Source: Natrinema gelatinilyticum
GTDB lineage: Archaea > Halobacteriota > Halobacteria > Halobacteriales > Natrialbaceae
Length of the DNA: 64,000 bases
Direction of reading: 5' to 3'
NCBI RefSeq assembly: GCF_024266705.1
Contig: NZ_CP100756.1
Span: 2,604,001-2,668,000, forward strand
The position numbers and the translations under genes are program-made. Numbering within the stretch: the first letter of the stretch is position 1; every line of letters starts with the position of its first letter. This document shows, one piece after another, positions 9,280 through 17,163 of the stretch. The notes beneath the pieces were generated by a model, which worked only from the letters and a program-made list of their open reading frames with translations, was not told the DNA's origin and did no database searches.

Positions 9280-9672
9280 TTATGCCGGCCGGAGTCCGAG
9301 GACGCGCTCGCCGGTCGTTTCGGAGACCGTGACCTGAATTTCGACGTCGAGGCCCGTTTCGACGGCCGAGAGATCGACGCCCACGACCTGTCCGGTGACG
9401 CGAACTGGCCCGAAGTTCGCGATGGCCGTCGCGTACGGCGCGTCTTCCTCGAACGCCGGCGTTGGGACGTGCGTGACGTTGAACGTTTCGATCTCGCCGG
9501 TCTCGGGCATCTCGACCTTCGAGAGGTCGAGTGAGCCACAGTCCGGGCAGACCCGACGGGGCGGCAGGGAGCCGTGGCCGTTTTCGCACTCGAGATAGTA
9601 CGCCCCGTCTTCTTCGGCGGCTTCGAGCCACTCGTCGAAGCCAGCGTCTTCGACGCCGTTAGAGTCGCTCAT
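9280..9672 (-). CDS. DUF35 / Zn-ribbon OB-fold protein, thiolase partner
   Basis: A 130-residue protein with an N-terminal zinc ribbon (ECENGHG then RRVCPDCGS) and a C-terminal OB-fold (EIETFNVTHVPTPAFEEDAPYATAIANF). This is the standard arrangement of the DUF35 acyl-CoA-binding proteins. Family members form a complex with archaeal thiolases and pass acyl intermediates, as known for acetoacetyl-CoA thiolase/HMG-CoA synthase complexes in methanogens. The start ATG overlaps the thiolase stop by one base, supporting cotranscription and a 1:1 complex. Confidence 0.92.
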   Translation of the reverse strand: MSDSNGVEDAGFDEWLEAAEEDGAYYLECENGHGSLPPRRVCPDCGSLDLSKVEMPETGEIETFNVTHVPTPAFEEDAPYATAIANFGPVRVTGQVVGVDLSAVETGLDVEIQVTVSETTGERVLGLRPA

Positions 9673-10844
9673 TAGTCCATCACCTCCAGTACGTGAACCG
9701 TCGCACTCGCGACCGTGCCACCCGCGTTGTGGGCGAGGCCGGTCGTCGCGTCGGGGATGTGATCGCTGTTGGGGTGGGTGCCGGCCAGAAGCTTCGTGAC
9801 TTCGGCGATCTGGGACGCTCCTGTCGCGCCGACGGGGTGTCCCTTCGCTTTCAGCCCGCCCGAGAGATTGATCGGCGTGTCGCCGTCGGCGGTCGTCCGT
9901 CCGTCGCGGGCCGCGGAGATACCCTCACCGATCGACTCTATGTCCAGCGCCTCGAGTGCGAGCACTTCGGCGATCGTAAAGCAGTCGTGAACCTCCGCGA
10001 GGTCGACGTCGCTCGCGTCGATACCTGCATCAGCGTAAGCTTCCACGCCGGCACGGCGTGCGGCGGGCGAGCGTGCCAGATGCTCGCGGTCGTGCAGCGC
10101 CATCCGATCGCCGCCCTGCCCGGTGCCGGTGATCGCGACCGGTGCATCGAGGTCGTGGTCCGCCGCGTACTCCTCGCTGGTGAGGACGAGCGCCGCGGCG
10201 CCGTCGGAGATCGGACAGGCGTCGTAGAGACCGAGTGGTTCCGAAACCGGTGGCGCCTCGAGAACGTCCGACACTTCAATCGCGCGCTGATACTGGGCCT
10301 TGTCGTTGGTGAGCGCGTTCGCGTGGTTCTTGACGGCCACGTGGGCGAGGTCTTCGTGCTCGCCGCCGAACTCGTCGAAGTAGGCCTGTGCCATCAGCGC
10401 GTACGCGCCGGGGAACGTCATCCCGGCCCGCACCTCCCAGAGGTCGTCCGCGGCGATTGCGAGCGCCTCGGTCGCGCCCGCGGTGCCGAGGTTGTTCATC
10501 CGCTCTGCACCACCGACGAGGAGAACGTCGTTCTCGCCAGTACGGATCCGTTTGACGGCCTCTCGAACCGCGGTGCCAGCCGAGGCACACGCGGATTCGT
10601 AACGCGTCGCGGGAGCTCGGACGCCCGCCGCTTCGGCCATCAGCGGCCCCTGATGTCCCTGGTGCTCGGAGAGTTCACCCATGAAGTTCCCGTAGAGGAC
10701 GGCCTCGACGTCGTCGCGTGGAACGGCACTGTCCTCGAAGGCAACGACACTGGCTTCGGCGAAGAGGTCCCGACTGGTCCGTTCGGGCTTGTTCCCGAAC
10801 GGCGTGAGCCCTGTGCCTGCGACTCGTACGTTACTCATGTACAT
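9672..10844 (-). CDS. Thiolase family protein (SCP-x-type acetyl-CoA acyltransferase)
   Basis: About 390 residues. The acylation cysteine is visible in RYESACASAG (Cys86 in the longest form). The C-terminal catalytic region has NLSGGLKAKGHPVGATG and GLAHNAGG. It belongs to the SCP-x/thiolase-like branch typical of archaea. It condenses or cleaves acyl-CoAs; with the coupled DUF35 subunit it most likely acts in acetoacetyl-CoA synthesis or fatty-acid/ketone turnover. The ATG at 10838 (MSNVRVAGTG) is an equally likely start. The divergent M42 peptidase gene begins about 190 bp away. Confidence 0.92.
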   Translation of the reverse strand: MYMSNVRVAGTGLTPFGNKPERTSRDLFAEASVVAFEDSAVPRDDVEAVLYGNFMGELSEHQGHQGPLMAEAAGVRAPATRYESACASAGTAVREAVKRIRTGENDVLLVGGAERMNNLGTAGATEALAIAADDLWEVRAGMTFPGAYALMAQAYFDEFGGEHEDLAHVAVKNHANALTNDKAQYQRAIEVSDVLEAPPVSEPLGLYDACPISDGAAALVLTSEEYAADHDLDAPVAITGTGQGGDRMALHDREHLARSPAARRAGVEAYADAGIDASDVDLAEVHDCFTIAEVLALEALDIESIGEGISAARDGRTTADGDTPINLSGGLKAKGHPVGATGASQIAEVTKLLAGTHPNSDHIPDATTGLAHNAGGTVASATVHVLEVMD

Positions 10845-11005
10845 TCGCCTAGTAGACGAGACCGTTAATACTCCGCGGTTACGAACTCCATTCTACACTA
10901 ATTTATACTCCTTGTTTCGCGGCACGTATCGGTTTCCGTGACGACCGAGCGGGAGCGTCCGCGAGTCGACGTCCGCGGGAAGACGGCCGTTTGTAACCGG
11001 GATCA

Positions 11006-11012
11006 TATATAC
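11006..11012 (+). promoter_or_regulatory. TATA box of the M42 peptidase gene
   Basis: TATATAT centred about 26 nt upstream of the ATG at 11034. The spacing places the transcription start at or near the initiation codon, so the mRNA is probably leaderless, as is common in haloarchaea. Confidence 0.5.
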
Positions 11013-11033
11013 TTCCGCGCCCCACACGAGGAT

Positions 11034-12101
11034 ATGACAGCCGTTCCGTTCGATCTGGATCTGTTGACGGAACTGACAGAGGTGGGCGGGGTCCCCGGAT
11101 ACGAGGATCGCGTTCGCGATATCGTCGTCAGGGAACTCGAGGAGACCGTCGACCGCGTTCGGACGGATGAGATGGGTAACGTCGTCGGAACGATCGAGGG
11201 AGAAAGCGACTATTCGGTCGCCGTTGCCGCCCACATGGACGAAATCGGGTTCATGGTCAAACACGTTCGCGGCGACGAGGGTGGCTTCGGGTTCGTCGAA
11301 CTCGACGCCCTCGGCAGTTGGGATGCACGGGTCCTCAAGGCCCAGCGAGTAACGATACACGCGACCGACGAAGATATCCCGGCCATCATCGGCTCACCAC
11401 CGCCACACACGCTGGACGAGGACGACCGCGACGAGACGCCGGAAGTCGAAGACGTCGTCGTCGACCCAGGCCTCCCCTTCGACGCACTCGAGGAGCGCGT
11501 CTCCCTCGGTGACATGGTCACGATGGCCCAGACCACCGAACGCGTCGGTGAGACGATAACCGGGAAAGCCCTGGACGATCGCGTCTGCCTGTTCGCGATG
11601 CTCGAGGCCGCCCGCCGCGTGACCGATCCCGCAGCGACGATTCACTTTTGTGCCACCGTCCAGGAGGAAGTCGGGCTTCGCGGGGCGCACGCCCTCGGCG
11701 TCGACATCGACCCCGACCTCGCACTCGCAGTGGACGTCACCGTCGCGAACGACATTCCCGGGTTCGAGGACGGCGAATACGTCACCGAACTCGGCGACGG
11801 CACGGCGATCAAGCTCAAGGACTCGAGCGTCATCACGAACCCGAAGCTCCACGGTCGCCTTCGGTCGATCGCCGAGGACGAGGAAATCGACTACCAGCTC
11901 GAGATCCTCCCGTCGGGCGGCACCGACACCGCGGGCTTCCAGAAAGCCGCCGGCGCGAAACCCGTCGGTGCAATATCCATTCCAACGCGGTATCTCCACA
12001 CCGTCACGGAGACCGCACACGTCGACGATATCGGGGCGACGATCGACCTGCTCGAGGCCTATCTCGCGGCCGAGGACGGGACTGAAGACTATTCCTTGTA
12101 A
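11034..12101 (+). CDS. M42 family metallopeptidase (glutamyl/tetrahedral aminopeptidase-like)
   Basis: The ATG at 11034 gives 355 residues and sits one TATA spacing downstream of 11006-11012, so I prefer it to the longer open frame. Metal-site motifs of M42 are present: VAAHMDEIGFMV, KALDDRVCLFAMLEA, ATVQEEVGLRGAHAL and VDVTVANDIPG, with a C-terminal GGTDTAGFQ and PTRYLHTVTE. M42 enzymes form dodecameric tetrahedral particles that trim peptides, downstream of the proteasome in archaea. All metal ligands (His, Asp, Glu, Glu, Asp, His) appear to be kept. Confidence 0.93.
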   Translation: MTAVPFDLDLLTELTEVGGVPGYEDRVRDIVVRELEETVDRVRTDEMGNVVGTIEGESDYSVAVAAHMDEIGFMVKHVRGDEGGFGFVELDALGSWDARVLKAQRVTIHATDEDIPAIIGSPPPHTLDEDDRDETPEVEDVVVDPGLPFDALEERVSLGDMVTMAQTTERVGETITGKALDDRVCLFAMLEAARRVTDPAATIHFCATVQEEVGLRGAHALGVDIDPDLALAVDVTVANDIPGFEDGEYVTELGDGTAIKLKDSSVITNPKLHGRLRSIAEDEEIDYQLEILPSGGTDTAGFQKAAGAKPVGAISIPTRYLHTVTETAHVDDIGATIDLLEAYLAAEDGTEDYSL

Positions 12102-12145
12102 ACTATCGTTCGGTCGCAGATCGAACGCCGAACGGCCACAGCCGC

Positions 12146-13564
12146 TCAGAATGCTAGCGCGTCGACGAGGATCGCGACCAGTACTGCACCGAGGAAGGCA
12201 TTCGAGGCGTGGAACGACCGGAACGCGGCCATTTCGGTCTGTTCGAAGTGGAGTCGAACGGCGGTCCAGAGAAAGATTCCCCCGAAGAGAACGACCGTTC
12301 CGGCGTACAGGATGCCGAGTTCGGTGATCCACGCCAGTGCAATCGTGCTCACGAGCGTCGCGGCGATGTAGTAGAGGATGTGTTTCCGGGTGACTGTCTC
12401 GCCGCGGACGACCGGCATCATGGGGAAGCCGCCGCGGGCGTAATCCTCGCCGTAAGCCAGCGCAAGATTGTAGAAGTGCGCTGGTGTCCACAGGAAGATG
12501 ACTCCCGCGAGCGCGAGTCCCGGCCACCCAATCTCGTTCGTGACCGCAGCCCAGCCGATGAGCGCCGGGAGCGCGCCCGCCGCCCCGCCGATGACCGTGT
12601 TCTGGACGGTGTTCGGCTTGAGGAGGAGCGTGTAAACGACGCTATAGAACAGGATCGCCGCCAGTCCCAGCGCCGCGGCCAGGCGGTTGATCGTCAGGAA
12701 CGCGGTCAGCGACGCCGCGGTCAGCGCGACTCCGAACGCAAGCGCGTTCCGGACCGGAATCAGGTCCACCGCTAGCGGTCGATCGGCGGTGCGGGACATC
12801 TTCTGGTCGACGTCGCGCTCGAGGACGTGGTTGAACGTTCCGCTCGCGCCGATCGCGAGGACGCCGCCACCGAGCGTCGCGACGATGGTGGAAATCTCGA
12901 GACTGGGTCCGGCGGCAAGTGCCATTCCCGCGGCGGCGACGAGACAGAGCAGCCACATCAGCCGCGGTTTCATCATCTGGAAGTATGCGAAAACGGTCAG
13001 CCTGGCCCGGCGCAGTCGGCTCGACGGGAGCGTCCGTTCGGTCGCGGTCGGGACGTCGGTTTCGAGCGGTTCCGGCGAGTCGATGGCGTCGTCCTCGTTG
13101 CCGGTCGCGAGTTCGAGGTCCCAGGCGAGTGCGAGTACGATCGCCGTGAAGATGACGAGTCCAAGCGCGAGGTGCAATCCGGGGAGAATCGCAGCGGAGC
13201 CGATCGTGGCAGTGACGGCCCCGACACCGATCTGGACCACGTAGAGAACGGCTGCGATGGCGAGGACCGTCCGAACGCGACTCGACGCGTCACCGAGAAT
13301 TCCGGCAATTGCCGACCCAGCGACGAGCAGGCCGACCACGACAGCCGTGAGCCGGTGGGCCCACGCAATCGCGAGTTCGGTCTGGTTCAACGGGTCCACG
13401 GGTGTGTGACAGGTGGGCCACGTCGAACACGACGCGGCCGCGTTCGTCAGCGAGGTCGTCGCGCCGACGATCAATAGTAGATAGACGCCCAACGCGGTCG
13501 CTGCGAGCAGTGCGGAGAACTGTCGGCGCGTGCCGATCGGGCGGGGAAAGGATTCGGTTGCCAC
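12146..13564 (-). CDS. ctaB: Fused heme A synthase-like (CtaA) and heme O synthase (CtaB) protein
   Basis: A 472-residue membrane protein with two parts. Residues 1 to about 155 form a four-helix CtaA-like half, with SCSTWPTCHTP (a Cys pair), AIAWAHRLTAVVVG and LPGLHLALGL carrying candidate heme-ligand histidines. Residues about 190-472 are a UbiA-type protoheme IX farnesyltransferase with NHVLERDVDQKMSRTADRPL (the prenyl-diphosphate Asp motif) and WTPAHFYNLAL. It should convert heme B to heme O, and perhaps on to heme A, for the terminal oxidase. An acidic linker (about 150-185) joins the halves. The fusion is known in haloarchaea; whether the short CtaA half is active is inference. Confidence 0.88.
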   Translation of the reverse strand: MATESFPRPIGTRRQFSALLAATALGVYLLLIVGATTSLTNAAASCSTWPTCHTPVDPLNQTELAIAWAHRLTAVVVGLLVAGSAIAGILGDASSRVRTVLAIAAVLYVVQIGVGAVTATIGSAAILPGLHLALGLVIFTAIVLALAWDLELATGNEDDAIDSPEPLETDVPTATERTLPSSRLRRARLTVFAYFQMMKPRLMWLLCLVAAAGMALAAGPSLEISTIVATLGGGVLAIGASGTFNHVLERDVDQKMSRTADRPLAVDLIPVRNALAFGVALTAASLTAFLTINRLAAALGLAAILFYSVVYTLLLKPNTVQNTVIGGAAGALPALIGWAAVTNEIGWPGLALAGVIFLWTPAHFYNLALAYGEDYARGGFPMMPVVRGETVTRKHILYYIAATLVSTIALAWITELGILYAGTVVLFGGIFLWTAVRLHFEQTEMAAFRSFHASNAFLGAVLVAILVDALAF

Positions 13565-14501
13565 GGCTAGTCTCGTCTACACCCTTCGACTCCGCGTATT
13601 TATGATTCCCGCTTCTTCCCGCTTTCTCGGACTTTTAGCTGTAATTGAGGACGCTAACCCCCCTTCTGCTCACGGCGACGCCGTTCGCATGGTCAGCGGG
13701 ACCGACGGTCCCGCGCTATCCTCAGCGAGCGAAGCGAGCAGAGAGGGGAGACAGCGCCTGCACGTCTTGGTTTCGTGTGAATCGGCACCCTTATTATCTC
13801 TTCGGTCGAAGGTGAGAATAAGATGCTCACCACGTTTCCGGCGGTGTTCAAACGTGACAACAAGCATGCATCGTCGGTTGTGGCCGAGTGTCGATTCGGG
13901 AGGAGCGGGACACTCCGAACCGCCCGTAACGGGAAGCCGCCTGCGGAGTCTGGAACCGTCCGCAGAACGCCGTTGGCGTTCTGCCGGGCCGCACGAGACG
14001 CTCCGCGTCTTGTGGACGCTGTGGGATCTGTTCCTGCACGTTCCGACACAGAAACAGGACGCTCCGTCCGCAACAAGCAAGGGCCGGGGAGGCCCGAGCG
14101 CGGGAGGGCGGAGTAGTTCACTCGGAAGAAAACGCTACTCGAGGGGCAACAATACCCCCGGCAGTGGTCTCGAATTTCGGCTTCCATCCTCGCCGCTGAA
14201 TAACCGATCGCGCACGCACGAGGGTGACAGGATGAATGCCGTAGCGAATCGAAACACGACTCGAGAGACACGATCAGGATGCTCCTCGAGTGCACGGCGA
14301 ACAACCACACGGTGTCTGGCGGTCACTACTCATGTTACTGGGTTTCTTCCACCACCTCTCACATTTTTGCCGATCGGATTCACAGGTACCGCCATCACGA
14401 TACCCTCGTCTTCGTCGTTGGTGCCGATAATCTGGTGCGCTCCGCCCATAATAAACGCAGCAAACCGAAGAGCAATTGTCCTAGTCCGCGTACCCGTTCA
14501 C
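13565..14501. other. Long non-coding stretch between ctaB and the zinc-finger gene
   Basis: About 940 bp without an intact gene. It holds the IS200/IS605-type remnant (13823-14121, possibly from 13650). Its composition is less GC-rich and less codon-structured than the neighbours in places, especially 14150-14460. The long plus-strand frame through it is Ser/Arg-rich and not protein-like except at its C-terminal end, which belongs to the next gene. Confidence 0.5.
13823..14121 (+). pseudogene. Decayed tail of an IS200/IS605-type tnpB with right end
   Basis: The open frame ends VPARSDTETGRSVRNKQ and a stop at 14116, followed by TTCAC. This matches the layout of haloarchaeal TnpB tails (VPAKRVVETGSP...), where the stop merges into a GTAGTTCAC-type right end. 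No TnpB catalytic core is present, so only the extreme C-terminus survives. The region is rich in perfect hairpins: 13696-13703 pairs with 13707-13714, and 13962-13971 with 13975-13984. Decayed sequence may extend left to about 13650, where GCTAACCCCCC resembles the GCTAAGCCCCC at 33760-33770. Family call is by pattern recognition only. Confidence 0.5.
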
Positions 14502-14825
14502 GTGCCCGACGAGACGCATGGCCCAGCGTCTGCAGTCGACGACCCTGCTCCAGCGGCCGCAGTTGCGAACCCCGCGTTCGACGTACACGGCGACGAACCG
14601 CCCGCTCGCTGTCCGTACTGCGACCGACCGTTTCGGCGGGACCGATACGAATCGCTCCACCGCGGCCTCGCACACCCCGAGCGACTCTCCGTTCGGGAGC
14701 GCGCCGCGTTCGATCGCGCTCGCGACGAGGAAAATCCGGCGGTTCGCCGCGTCCGACTCCACGCGATCGGCGTCCTCGTTCTCCTGTACTTCGGGCTGTT
14801 GATCCTCGCAGCGTTCGTCGTCTGA
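14502..14825 (+). CDS. Small C2H2-type zinc-finger membrane-anchored protein (haloarchaeal)
   Basis: I use the GTG at 14502 (107 residues, VPDETHGPASAVDD). Residues about 35-65 hold ARCPYCDRPFRRDRYESLHRG, a C-x2-C plus His pattern of a C2H2-like finger. The C-terminus is one transmembrane helix (LHAIGVLVLLYFGLLILAAF). A small finger joined to a C-terminal helix is a recurring haloarchaeal layout near cytochrome oxidase assembly genes, and the fused CtaA-CtaB gene lies upstream on the other strand. Function is unknown. The start is uncertain because the frame is open far upstream. Confidence 0.7.
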   Translation: MPDETHGPASAVDDPAPAAAVANPAFDVHGDEPPARCPYCDRPFRRDRYESLHRGLAHPERLSVRERAAFDRARDEENPAVRRVRLHAIGVLVLLYFGLLILAAFVV

Positions 14826-15047
14826 GACGGAGCACTGTCGAGAAACCCTCCGGCAGATAGACGGCCTGGCTTCCCACCACCGGACGGTTCCGCGTCGGCG
14901 ACGAACCCGAATCGCTCACCGACTCCCGATCCCGATTCGAGATTGGACGTGTGCTCGAAAACGGAAGCGACGGTCCGATCCAGGTGAACGCGGCTTCGAC
15001 CGCGTCCGCCTCATCTGTCTCTCGAACTCGTATTTAAGTTACTCAAT

Positions 15048-15287
15048 ATGAATTGCACCCTGAACACCGTCGGTGAATCTGTCGGAGAGGCCTACCGTAT
15101 CGACGGTTCAGGCCGCCAGCGCGTGCAGTTCGAGTTCCCGGCCTTCCAGCGGTTCGTCTCGGCCGGCGATACCCTCTCGTTACGACTCAGCCTCGAGAGT
15201 CCCCTCTTCAAGGAATCGAATCGATCCGACAGTGTGACGGTCGTGCCATCCAGGTCCGAAATCCGTCTGCCTCAACGCCCACAGTAA
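15048..15287 (+). CDS. Hypothetical 79-residue protein
   Basis: An ATG at 15048 follows TATTTAAG (15031-15038) closely. The product has a beta-rich core (VQFEFPAFQRFVSAGDTLSL) that vaguely recalls the C-terminal jelly-roll of CocE/NonD-type hydrolases (a 'too large to cross the barrier' strand pattern), but the match is too weak to assign. It may be a leftover tail of a larger gene. The TATA spacing is short for a leaderless start. Confidence 0.35.
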   Translation: MNCTLNTVGESVGEAYRIDGSGRQRVQFEFPAFQRFVSAGDTLSLRLSLESPLFKESNRSDSVTVVPSRSEIRLPQRPQ

Positions 15288-15407
15288 CCGACCCTCGTTC
15301 ACTACGGTGACAGAAGACGACCGATAATTTTCAGCCCGCATCGGGAATCTCGCCAGCAGCCTCCGGGCGACCAATCGCCGGCTCCCGGGTCGTGGTACGT
15401 GTCACAG

Positions 15408-15707
15408 TCACATCCCCATGTCCTCGGCCGCGTCCGGGACCGGCAACTCGTGGGGTGAAACGCCGAGCAGTTCCCCCGCGTGATCGAGTGCCATATCGAA
15501 CCCGTAATAGCGCTCGAGTTCGTCACCTGCGGTCGTTCGTCGAACTTTCAACATCGCGTAGCCCTCGATGTTCTGGGCGATCGCTGCAGTCCCGCCTGGT
15601 CCACGCTCGTCTCCGCCGTCGCGTTCGAACGCGAGGATTCGCTCCGTTTCGGTTTCGGTGTAGGTAGCCGTGACGCCGTTGGCTTCGGCCGCCCGCTCGT
15701 CTGTCAT
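15408..15707 (-). CDS. Conserved haloarchaeal hypothetical protein, 99 residues
   Basis: The ATG at 15707 gives MTDERAAEANGVTATYTETE at the N-terminus; the longer frame to 15812 overlaps the neighbouring start region and reads poorly. The protein is acidic and soluble, predicted to be mostly beta-strand (TATYTETETERILAFER, YAMLKVRRTTAGDELERYYGF) and ends in PVPDAAEDMGM. No catalytic motif is seen. It is divergent from the DUF3267 membrane protein gene, about 107 bp away. Confidence 0.65.
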   Translation of the reverse strand: MTDERAAEANGVTATYTETETERILAFERDGGDERGPGGTAAIAQNIEGYAMLKVRRTTAGDELERYYGFDMALDHAGELLGVSPHELPVPDAAEDMGM

Positions 15708-15814
15708 GGTCGGTACTCGTGGGTCAATCACCGGGAACCTGTCGGTTCCGATCGAATCGGCCGCCGGACGGCGAACATCGACACCGATTTTTTGGTCGCC
15801 TTCGAGGTGCACCC

Positions 15815-16723
15815 GTGAGCCGTTCGGACCTCGCTCCGTCTCGTCCGCCGCTCGCGACGTTTCATCTCACGCGCGCGGTCGCTGCCCAGTGGCTCGTCGT
15901 TTCCGCCGTGGGGTTTTTCGGCTTCGCGTACTGTTTCGGGCACGTCCTCGCCGTAGTTCGCGGTGTCGCTCTCGAGCCGATCGTGATCGAAGCGACCCTT
16001 CGGCCCACGATCCCCGGGTGGTTGGCCGTATCACTGGGATTGCTCGTCTGCGTCGTCGTTCCACACGAACTGCTCCACGGCGGCGTCCTGGCATATTACG
16101 GCGGTTCGGCGGGGTACGGCATCGGCGTCTCGCACTTCCTGTTACCTTACGCCTACGCCGAAACCGACGGCACGAAATATACTCGGAATCAACTCCTCGT
16201 GGCGCTGTTGGCGCCCTTCGTCGGACTGACGGCGTTCGGACTCGCCGTAATGGTCGTCATCCCGTCTCCGCTGCTCGTCGTTCCGCTGGCGGCGAACGCG
16301 GCCGGTTCGATCGGCGACCTCTGGATGGCCGCCGTCCTCTGTCAGTACCCCGCCGACGTTCGCGTGGGCGGACTCCCCGACGCCGACGGCCGCGGATTCG
16401 GTATTTACGGTTCGAGGCGCCGCACGACCGCCCGAATTCCGGGCACGTCACTCCTGTCACGATTCGTCACCGGCAGCGTTGGGACGCTCGCTGCGGTCGC
16501 GACGTACGCGCTCATCGCCGTATTACTTTCGCTCGCGTTCGGCACTGGCGATGTCGTCCTCGGCGACCCGGATGCAGGGTGGCTTCTCTTCCGCCACGTC
16601 CGGCGGGCAGACGGTAGTGCGATCCTCGAGGTCGGCGACGGCCCGCTGCTCGGCGTGGCCGCCGTCGGCGGGGTGGCGTGGGCGCTGATCGCGTCCGTCC
16701 GCAGGCGCTTCGTGCGTGGATAG
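15815..16723 (+). CDS. DUF3267-type membrane metalloprotease-like protein
   Basis: I choose GTG at 15815 (302 residues) because GAGGTG (15804-15809) lies 5 bases upstream. The key motif is VVPHELLHGG in a transmembrane segment, an HExxH zinc site as in DUF3267 proteins, which resemble site-2 proteases. Several further hydrophobic helices follow, with GSIGDLWMAAVL, the family's second conserved block (an N/D-containing helix that could supply the third ligand). A proteolytic role is inferred only from the fold. The next gene, a small PadR-like regulator, starts about 80 bp downstream. Confidence 0.75.
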   Translation: MSRSDLAPSRPPLATFHLTRAVAAQWLVVSAVGFFGFAYCFGHVLAVVRGVALEPIVIEATLRPTIPGWLAVSLGLLVCVVVPHELLHGGVLAYYGGSAGYGIGVSHFLLPYAYAETDGTKYTRNQLLVALLAPFVGLTAFGLAVMVVIPSPLLVVPLAANAAGSIGDLWMAAVLCQYPADVRVGGLPDADGRGFGIYGSRRRTTARIPGTSLLSRFVTGSVGTLAAVATYALIAVLLSLAFGTGDVVLGDPDAGWLLFRHVRRADGSAILEVGDGPLLGVAAVGGVAWALIASVRRRFVRG

Positions 16724-16805
16724 GGGAGCCTCCGAATACCGCGAGACACGACCGGCGGATTCGCAAACCGTAACGTTCGAGCGTGCGCCCCACCGAGGCC
16801 GTGGT

Positions 16806-17090
16806 ATGGCCAAGTGGCTCCAGAGCGGTCGCCGCCGAGACGTCTGTTTTCTGCTCGCAGCCGCTGCGGACGGTGAACTGCGCGGCCAGCAACTGAAATC
16901 CCGTCTCGAGTCCCACTACGACGACCGAATCGAACCGAAGGCGTTCTACGGCTCGCTCTCCGCGCTGGTCGACGCCGGTTTCGTCGAGAAACGGACGGCG
17001 GGTCTTCACGACGTGTACGCGCTGACTGAATCCGGCGAACGGCGAGTGCGAGACCACTACGCGTGGGTTCGGAACTGCGTGGAAGACTAG
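16806..17090 (+). CDS. PadR-like winged-helix regulator
   Basis: A 94-residue protein from ATG 16806. It shows a winged-helix core: LRGQQLKSRLES (helix), KAFYGSLSALVDAGFVEKR (recognition helix and wing) and YALTESGERRVRDHYAWV. This is the PadR/MarR-like layout common among small haloarchaeal regulators. The gene follows the DUF3267 membrane protein in the same direction, so it may control it. It converges with the acyl-CoA dehydrogenase gene. Confidence 0.75.
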   Translation: MAKWLQSGRRRDVCFLLAAAADGELRGQQLKSRLESHYDDRIEPKAFYGSLSALVDAGFVEKRTAGLHDVYALTESGERRVRDHYAWVRNCVED

Positions 17091-17107
17091 CCCACTTCGA
17101 AAGCGGT

Positions 17108-17160
17108 CGATCGTGGCTCGAGTAACCGGTCGAGATTCGGGTCAACGATCGTGGCTCGAG
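17108..17160. repeat. 15-bp direct repeat pair between convergent genes
   Basis: CGATCGTGGCTCGAG occurs at 17108-17122 and again at 17146-17160, 38 bp apart, just beyond the stops of the PadR-like and acyl-CoA dehydrogenase genes. The unit is rich in CTCGAG, which is common in this genome, so this may be chance or a trace of local duplication. Confidence 0.5.
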
Positions 17161-17163
17161 CGA

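Noticed and set aside
9190..9631. Extension of the DUF502 gene
   Set aside because: It runs antisense through the DUF35 region in a frame lacking protein character; the DUF502 N-terminus is clear at 9184.
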